Shown here: one piece after another, positions 63,019-64,000 of the stretch
Layout of the letters: each line of letters begins with the position of its first letter
How positions within the stretch are numbered: the first letter of the stretch is position 1
From: Promicromonospora soli
GTDB lineage: Bacteria > Actinomycetota > Actinomycetes > Actinomycetales > Cellulomonadaceae
Length of the DNA stretch: 64,000 nucleotides
Direction: 5' to 3'
Assembly: GCF_014653785.1 (NCBI RefSeq)
Contig: NZ_BNAS01000001.1
Location: forward strand, 310,001-374,000
Translations under genes and position numbers: made by a program
The notes under the pieces: model-generated
Databases searched by the model: none
What the model saw: the letters and a program-made list of their open reading frames with translations, nothing else
Told to the model about the DNA's origin: nothing

Positions 63019-64000
63019 GTGCCCGAGCAGAGTGCGGTCCCGCGGACCGTCGACCCGCGCGTCACCGACGTTGTCCTGGCACTGGCCATGGCCCTGGTGG
63101 TCGCCGTGGTCATCGCCGCGGACCCCGACGCCGAGCAGCACGCCGGCCCGGGAGCGTACCTGTTCGCGGCGGGTTTCGGGGCGCTGGTCCTGCTGCGGCG
63201 CAGGGCGCCGCGCACGGTGCTCGTGGTCACGGTGCTTGCCGTGTTCGCCTACTACACCTTGCAGTTCGCGCCGATCGGCATGGCCTTGCCCGCGGTCGCG
63301 GCGCTGTACTCGGCGGCGGAGCTGCGGCGCACCGGCTGGGCGGTCGGCGCGGGCGCCACGCTGGTGGCCGTCGCGACCTACTACCGGACCGTGGGCAATA
63401 CTCCCGAGGAGCAGCTGACGCCGTACGACCTGGTCACGAACCTGGCGCTGGTCGCGGCGGCGATCGCGCTCGGCGTGGCGGTTCGGCTGTCCCGCGAGGC
63501 ACGAGTGCACGAGGCGCGCGCCGCCGAGCAGCGGCTGCAGGCCGAGCGCCTGCGCATCGCCCGGGACCTGCACGACGTCATCGGGCACAACCTGTCGGTG
63601 ATCGCCCTGCACTCCGGGGTGGCCGCCGAGGCAGTGGGCCGGGACGACGACGCCGCCCGGGGCGCGCTCGAACACGTGCGGGAGGCGGCGTCGGGCACGC
63701 TGCACGAGCTCCGGTCGACCGTCCGGCTGCTACGCGGTTCGCCGGGCGGCTCGGCGGGCGGTCCGGCGGGCGGTTCGGCGGGCGGTTCCGCCTCGTCCGA
63801 GGCACCCGCACCGACCGGCCTGGCCGGCGTCGGCGCCCTGGTGCGGTCGGCGCAGGCGGCGGGCCTCGGCGTCGACGTCACGCTCGACGTGCCGCCCGGA
63901 CTGCTCGACGGCGCCATCGACGCGGCCGCCTACCGGATAGTGCAGGAGTCCCTGACCAACGTGCTGCGGCATGCCGCCGCAACGCACGTGGCGGTCTCCG
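63019..64000 (+). CDS. NarL-type sensor histidine kinase, cut by window end
   Basis: The visible 327 residues comprise a membrane-spanning N-terminal region with about five transmembrane segments (~15-140), a HisKA_3 dimerisation domain (RIARDLHDVIGHN, phospho-acceptor His185), and the start of the HATPase domain (AAYRIVQESLTNVLRHA). The linker holds a Gly/Ser/Ala repeat encoded by a ~12-bp tandem repeat (63737-63790). A partner NarL-type response regulator is expected just beyond the window. It is divergent from the oxidase operon, which it might control. Confidence 0.9.
   Translation, partial: MPEQSAVPRTVDPRVTDVVLALAMALVVAVVIAADPDAEQHAGPGAYLFAAGFGALVLLRRRAPRTVLVVTVLAVFAYYTLQFAPIGMALPAVAALYSAAELRRTGWAVGAGATLVAVATYYRTVGNTPEEQLTPYDLVTNLALVAAAIALGVAVRLSREARVHEARAAEQRLQAERLRIARDLHDVIGHNLSVIALHSGVAAEAVGRDDDAARGALEHVREAASGTLHELRSTVRLLRGSPGGSAGGPAGGSAGGSASSEAPAPTGLAGVGALVRSAQAAGLGVDVTLDVPPGLLDGAIDAAAYRIVQESLTNVLRHAAATHVAVS

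Overview
The window is high-GC, gene-dense DNA with frequent GTG starts, 1-4 bp overlaps between neighbouring genes and several genes whose start codon lies 6-8 bp after a TANNNT box (leaderless transcripts). This, with marker genes such as sepH, helR, guaB1, the ceoB-ceoC pair and DUF3093/DUF3159/DUF3710/DUF4193 proteins, points to an actinobacterium. Gene content fits Micrococcales, perhaps a Promicromonosporaceae- or Cellulomonadaceae-like genus; the genus is inference.

Layout. 1-3.7 kb is a small accessory-looking stretch: a gene cut by the window edge, an orphan HTH antitoxin-like gene, a methyltransferase, a metallophosphoesterase and a membrane protein, with AT-richer spacers. 3.7-9.3 kb holds a SNF2 helicase, a PPOX flavoprotein, a GNAT, a long inverted repeat, an XRE regulator and a YbdK-type carboxylate-amine ligase. 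9.3-15 kb carries dxs, guaB1 and the RNA-polymerase recycling ATPase helR. 15-20 kb has small metabolic genes: DUF1801, an aminoglycoside-phosphotransferase homologue lacking its catalytic loop, a dehydratase, a nucleotidyltransferase, a NUDIX protein, an alpha/beta hydrolase and a TetR regulator.

20-31 kb is the most distinctive part. A membrane protein and a GT1 glycosyltransferase precede a probable three-gene operon for exported redox proteins: a two-domain multicopper oxidase, a 1,322-residue ThuA/discoidin/sugar-dehydrogenase/PKD/DUF1080 protein, and a cupredoxin with Ig-like repeats. It has a near-consensus promoter and ends at a 26-bp perfect hairpin. The two large proteins share a C-terminal-region module. 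Next comes an alpha/beta hydrolase whose promoter carries the same operator as the TetR gene about 9.6 kb upstream.

31-48 kb contains acnA, an SGNH hydrolase and a block whose order I recognise from mycobacteria: TRAM RNA methyltransferase, KimA-like K+ permease, ceoB, ceoC, DUF3159, OB-fold, DUF3710, dut, DUF3093, DUF4193, suhB. sepH and a DUF5998/phosphodiesterase/thymidine kinase operon follow.

48-64 kb: a Trypco1 protein is translationally coupled to a trypsin-TM-solute-binding-VWA protein, a candidate conflict or surveillance system. Then come a GNAT/acyl-CoA-synthetase fusion, a type IIA topoisomerase A subunit, an ECF42-type sigma factor with its YCII partner and a matching promoter, a GNAT/macro-domain pair, a HAD phosphatase, a second multicopper oxidase (lipoprotein) and a histidine kinase cut by the window end.

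Repeats: a 61-bp hairpin element occurs twice in opposite orientation, both times between convergent genes. A 38-bp palindrome lies beside the second copy, and one half of it is found inside the dxs reading frame. No tRNA, rRNA, CRISPR array or transposase was seen.
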